DNA from: Halochromatium sp.
GTDB lineage: Bacteria; Pseudomonadota; Gammaproteobacteria; Chromatiales; Chromatiaceae
Direction of reading: 5' to 3'
Length of the DNA: 64,000 nucleotides
Assembly: GCA_010912705.1 (NCBI GenBank)
Contig: POWB01000018.1
Span: 1 to 64,000 of the forward strand
This document shows, in pieces, positions 61,336 through 64,000 of this stretch. Within the stretch, counting starts at the first letter, position 1. Each line of letters begins with the position of its first letter. The notes under the pieces are model-generated. The model ran no database searches. It had not been told where the DNA came from and saw only the letters and a list, made by a program, of their open reading frames with translations. The translations under genes and the position numbers were made by a program.

Positions 61336-62418
61336 TTAGAGGATGCGACGCTTCTTCCTGCTCCGATGGCGACCTAGGGCGCGGTGAATTTGAGGAATCT
61401 TTGCTTGCACCATGAGGTAGCAGCCAAACACCAGGATGGCCATATAAAACAGGACATAGTCGGGTATCCCCATCGCCGTGGTGATCAGTGCCCAGAGGGC
61501 CATGACCACACCAAAGCTGAGCATGATGACGAGCGTCTTTCGGGGGCTGCCTGTTGTGCGCATCAGCAGGTGATGTAAGTGGTGGTGGTCGGCCTTGAAA
61601 GGGGAATGGCCCTTGCGTATGCGCCGACCCATTACGGCGAAGGTATCCATCAGGGGGACGGCGACCAGCCAGAGTGCCACCACGGGTGGCAGGCTGTGCT
61701 GGGTCTGTGAGGTATCGATCAGGCCCCAGACGACCAGATAACCGATGAGCATGCTTCCCGCGTCGCCGAGGAAGATCTTGTGCTTCCTGAAGCCAGGCAG
61801 CTCGAGATTAAAGGCGAGGTAGGGCAGGAGGGTTACGACGGCCAGTAATTGTATCTGGGTAAGATGGGCGGCATGCTCTGGGGTCGCCAAGAGGAGACCG
61901 GTGAGCGCGATCAGTGCGAGGCTGCCGGCAAGTCCGTCGATGCCATCGATCATATTGAAGGCGTTGATCAGCCCGACAATGGCGATCACAGTGAACGGCA
62001 CTGAGAGCCAGCCTAGCCCGACCGGCCCGTATCCGAACAGATTACCTAGCCCTCGCAACTCGGCTCCAGCGCCAAGCACCAGAAGCAAGGCGGCGACTGC
62101 TTGCGCGAGTAGGCGGGCGCGATAGCCCAGATCGAAGCGGTCGTCGAGTCCGCCAATGATGACTAGGACGGCCGCACCCAGTAGGCCAAAGCCTTCTCCT
62201 GCGCTCGGTCGCCCTTGTGTGAGAACGACGAGCAGGCCGGCCAGCAGTCCAGCAAAGATGGCGAGACCACCGATTGGTGCGACGGCGTGCGCATGGATCT
62301 TCCGCCTCGCTCCGGGATGGTCCATGAGACCCAACCGCGGCGCGAGTGGATGCAAGATATAGACCACGGAAGCCGTGGTCAGTGCGGCAATGGGGAGTGC
62401 GATGATGGTTTCGTCCAT
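61336..62418 (-). CDS. WecA-like undecaprenyl-phosphate sugar-1-phosphate transferase
   Basis: 360 residues, polytopic membrane protein of the MraY/WecA family. GARRKIHAHAVAPIGGLAIF, VIIGGLDDRFDLGYRARLLA (DD motif), NAFNMIDGIDGLAGSLALIA, HKIFLGDAGSMLIGYLVVWG and the FKADHHHLHHLL loop are all present. It transfers a HexNAc-1-phosphate to undecaprenyl phosphate, the first step of a surface polysaccharide, which fits the adjacent wzb-wza-wzc set on the opposite strand. A basic tail (RHRSRKKRRIL) closes the protein. Confidence 0.88.
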   Translation of the reverse strand: MDETIIALPIAALTTASVVYILHPLAPRLGLMDHPGARRKIHAHAVAPIGGLAIFAGLLAGLLVVLTQGRPSAGEGFGLLGAAVLVIIGGLDDRFDLGYRARLLAQAVAALLLVLGAGAELRGLGNLFGYGPVGLGWLSVPFTVIAIVGLINAFNMIDGIDGLAGSLALIALTGLLLATPEHAAHLTQIQLLAVVTLLPYLAFNLELPGFRKHKIFLGDAGSMLIGYLVVWGLIDTSQTQHSLPPVVALWLVAVPLMDTFAVMGRRIRKGHSPFKADHHHLHHLLMRTTGSPRKTLVIMLSFGVVMALWALITTAMGIPDYVLFYMAILVFGCYLMVQAKIPQIHRALGRHRSRKKRRIL

Positions 62419-62473
62419 GAACGGTTAACCAGGGTTTACAGGTAAATAGAGTAAGAGCACAGGCGATCTACCG

Positions 62474-62485
62474 TCCTAATTAGGA
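62474..62485. promoter_or_regulatory. Perfect 12-bp palindrome upstream of the wecA-like gene
   Basis: TCCTAATTAGGA lies just downstream of the possible -10 of the wecA-like gene (minus strand), a position suited to an operator. Regulator unknown. Confidence 0.3.
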
Positions 62486-62495
62486 TAACACGCCT

Positions 62496-62523
62496 AAGAT
62501 AAGATCAGGTCGACGGACGTCAA
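62496..62523 (-). promoter_or_regulatory. Possible sigma70 promoter of the wecA-like gene
   Basis: On the minus strand TTGACG (62523-62518), 16 bases, TATCTT (62501-62496). Five of six and four of six matches to consensus. It lies in the 120-base gap between lpd and the wecA-like gene, 78 bases before the start. Confidence 0.4.
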
Positions 62524-62538
62524 ATTGCTCGATCGCGT

Positions 62539-63987
62539 CTAAGTGCCCAATGAAGATGCTGGCTTCTTGGGCGGGATCAGGTCGGTGATCGATCCATGGG
62601 CCATCTCGGCGGCCAGACCAATGGTCTCGTTCAGGGTCGGATGCGGATGGATGGTCATGCCGATGTCTTCCATGTCGGCGCCCATCTCGAGTGCGAGCAC
62701 GGTCTCGCCGATCAGCTCGCCGGCGTTGGGGCCGACGATGCCGGCGCCGAGGATGCGCTTGGTCTCGGGGTCGAACAGCAGCTTGGTTAGGCCCTCGTCG
62801 CGGTGGATGCCGAGCGCGCGACCGCTGGCGGCCCAGGGGAAGACGCCTTTCTCATAGGCAATGCCCTTGGCCGCGGCCTCGGTCTCGGTGAGGCCCATCC
62901 AGGCGACCTCGGGGTCGGTGTAGGCGACTGAGGGGATGGTCATGGGGTCGAACAGCGCTGGTTCGCCGGCAATGACCTCGGCGGCGACCTTGCCTTCGTG
63001 GGTGGCCTTGTGCGCGAGCATCGGCCCACCGACGACGTCGCCGATAGCAAAGATGGTCGGGATATTGGTGCGCATGTGCTGGTCGGTCTTGATGAAGCCG
63101 TGCTCGTCGACCTTGACGCCGGCGGCCTCGGCGTTGATCAGCTTGCCATTGGGGCGGCGGCCGATGGCGACTAGCACCTTGTCGTAGCTGGCCTCGCCGG
63201 GGTGCTTGCCTTCGAAGACCACGTCGATGCCCTTGGAGCTGGCGCTCATGGTGGCGACCTTGGTCTCGAGCCAGATGTTCTGATACCGCTTTTTGACCAC
63301 CTTCTGGAGCGCGCGCACTAGATCCTTGTCGGCGCCGGGCATGAGCTGGTCTTTCATCTCGACGACGTCGATCTTGGCGCCGAGGGCGGCATAGACGCTG
63401 GCCATTTCTAAGCCGATGATGCCGCCGCCGACCACCAGCATGCGCTCCGGGATGCCGTCGATCTCGAGCGCATCGGTGGAGTCCATCACCCGCGGGTCAT
63501 CGTGCGGGAAGCCGGGGATGCGGATCGGGCTGGAGCCGACGGCGATGATGCAGTGATCGAAGCTGACCGCGATCTTGCCCTCGCGGCTGTCGACGCTGAT
63601 GCGGTTGGGTGTCTCGAAGCGGCCGGTGCCTTGCACGACCTCGACCTGGCGCTGTTTGGCCATGCCGGCGAGTCCGCTGGTGAGCTTTTTGACCACCTTG
63701 TTCTTGCCGGCGCGCATCTTGTCGAGGTCGATCTCGGGCGGGGCGAAGGTGACGCCCATCGCGCCCATGGTCTTGGCCTCTTCGATGATCTGCGCGGTGT
63801 GCAGCAGCGCCTTCGAGGGGATGCAGCCGACATTGAGGCAGACGCCGCCGAGTGTGGGGTAGCGCTCGATCAGCAGCGTACGCAGGCCGAGGTCGGCAGC
63901 GCGAAAGGCCGCGGTATAGCCGCCGGGTCCGCCGCCGAGGACGACGACTTGGGCGCTGATTTCTTTATTCGGAGCGGTGTCGCTCAT
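62539..63987 (-). CDS. lpdA: Dihydrolipoyl dehydrogenase
   Basis: 482 residues, complete. FAD motif VVVLGGGPGGYTAAFRAADL, redox disulfide C50-LNVG-C55 (GGVCLNVGCIPSK), NAD motif VVGGGIIGLEMASVYAALGA, second FAD motif TIFAIGDVVGGPMLAHKATH, and the catalytic His-Glu pair in HPHPTLNET. It is the E3 component of 2-oxoacid dehydrogenase complexes, reoxidising lipoamide with NAD+. GAGAGA precedes the ATG. The upstream genes of the complex would lie beyond the window edge. An ordinary core gene. Confidence 0.95.
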   Translation of the reverse strand: MSDTAPNKEISAQVVVLGGGPGGYTAAFRAADLGLRTLLIERYPTLGGVCLNVGCIPSKALLHTAQIIEEAKTMGAMGVTFAPPEIDLDKMRAGKNKVVKKLTSGLAGMAKQRQVEVVQGTGRFETPNRISVDSREGKIAVSFDHCIIAVGSSPIRIPGFPHDDPRVMDSTDALEIDGIPERMLVVGGGIIGLEMASVYAALGAKIDVVEMKDQLMPGADKDLVRALQKVVKKRYQNIWLETKVATMSASSKGIDVVFEGKHPGEASYDKVLVAIGRRPNGKLINAEAAGVKVDEHGFIKTDQHMRTNIPTIFAIGDVVGGPMLAHKATHEGKVAAEVIAGEPALFDPMTIPSVAYTDPEVAWMGLTETEAAAKGIAYEKGVFPWAASGRALGIHRDEGLTKLLFDPETKRILGAGIVGPNAGELIGETVLALEMGADMEDIGMTIHPHPTLNETIGLAAEMAHGSITDLIPPKKPASSLGT

Positions 63988-64000
63988 GAAGTCTCTCGTT

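Overview
The window looks like chromosomal DNA of a GC-rich gammaproteobacterium. The mix of Rpn/DUF4351, DUF2887, DUF29 and DUF1640-type genes, nonulosonic-acid genes and very many toxin-antitoxin (TA) cassettes would fit a purple sulfur bacterium of the Chromatiaceae or a relative. That placement is inferred from gene content; no marker gene settles it. No rRNA, tRNA or CRISPR array was seen.

About 53 kb (1-53,990) is one accessory region under heavy rearrangement. Three things are layered in it. (1) An expansion of Rpn-type PD-(D/E)XK nucleases: four intact copies of one subfamily (1676, 24536, 29818, 34871), three near-complete copies broken by stop codons or truncation (4431, 16066, 44797), two intact DUF2887-type copies (17856, 22354) and about ten short fragments. 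These are joined to recurring pieces of a GT2-TPR glycosyltransferase, a coiled-coil/TM protein and an FkbM-like methyltransferase. (2) Decaying surface-sugar genes on the minus strand: pseB (broken), pseC, pseF (cut), PIG-L deacetylase pieces, pseG and two formyltransferases (pseudaminic-acid pathway, 6.4-15.5 kb). There are also legC, ptmE-like and neuB fragments from a second nonulosonic-acid pathway, plus rmlA, an OGT-type TPR glycosyltransferase, GH57 and lhgO remnants. (3) At least fifteen TA-like or two-gene defence-like cassettes: RHH/PIN, DUF6364-like/PIN, HicBA, a fused HicA-HicB, MNT/HEPN, BrnTA, MazF-like, UPF0175/DUF3368, RelE/ParE-like, three HEPN pairs, two ImmA/IrrE-type pairs, an AAA-ATPase pair and a Septu-like PtuAB. 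Several sit exactly at stop/start overlaps of the older operons. In several others the toxin is deleted or truncated while the antitoxin reads intact.

The most interesting signal is inside the Rpn genes. Every intact copy has an in-frame internal ATG preceded by a good Shine-Dalgarno sequence near the C-terminal module, while the main start lacks one and follows a -10-like hexamer by only 7-9 bases. The DUF2887 genes have the same internal start, and a standalone gene (20051-20398) encodes just that C-terminal module. This matches the gene-within-gene antitoxin (RpnS) described for E. coli Rpn proteins.

An intact IS1595-family element (54061-55111) separates this region from ordinary sequence. 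To its right are an AT-richer gene-poor gap, a secreted protein of unknown role, a low-molecular-weight tyrosine phosphatase, a Wza-like export lipoprotein and a Wzc-like tyrosine kinase (polysaccharide export set). A WecA-like sugar-phosphate transferase and dihydrolipoyl dehydrogenase (minus strand) complete the window.
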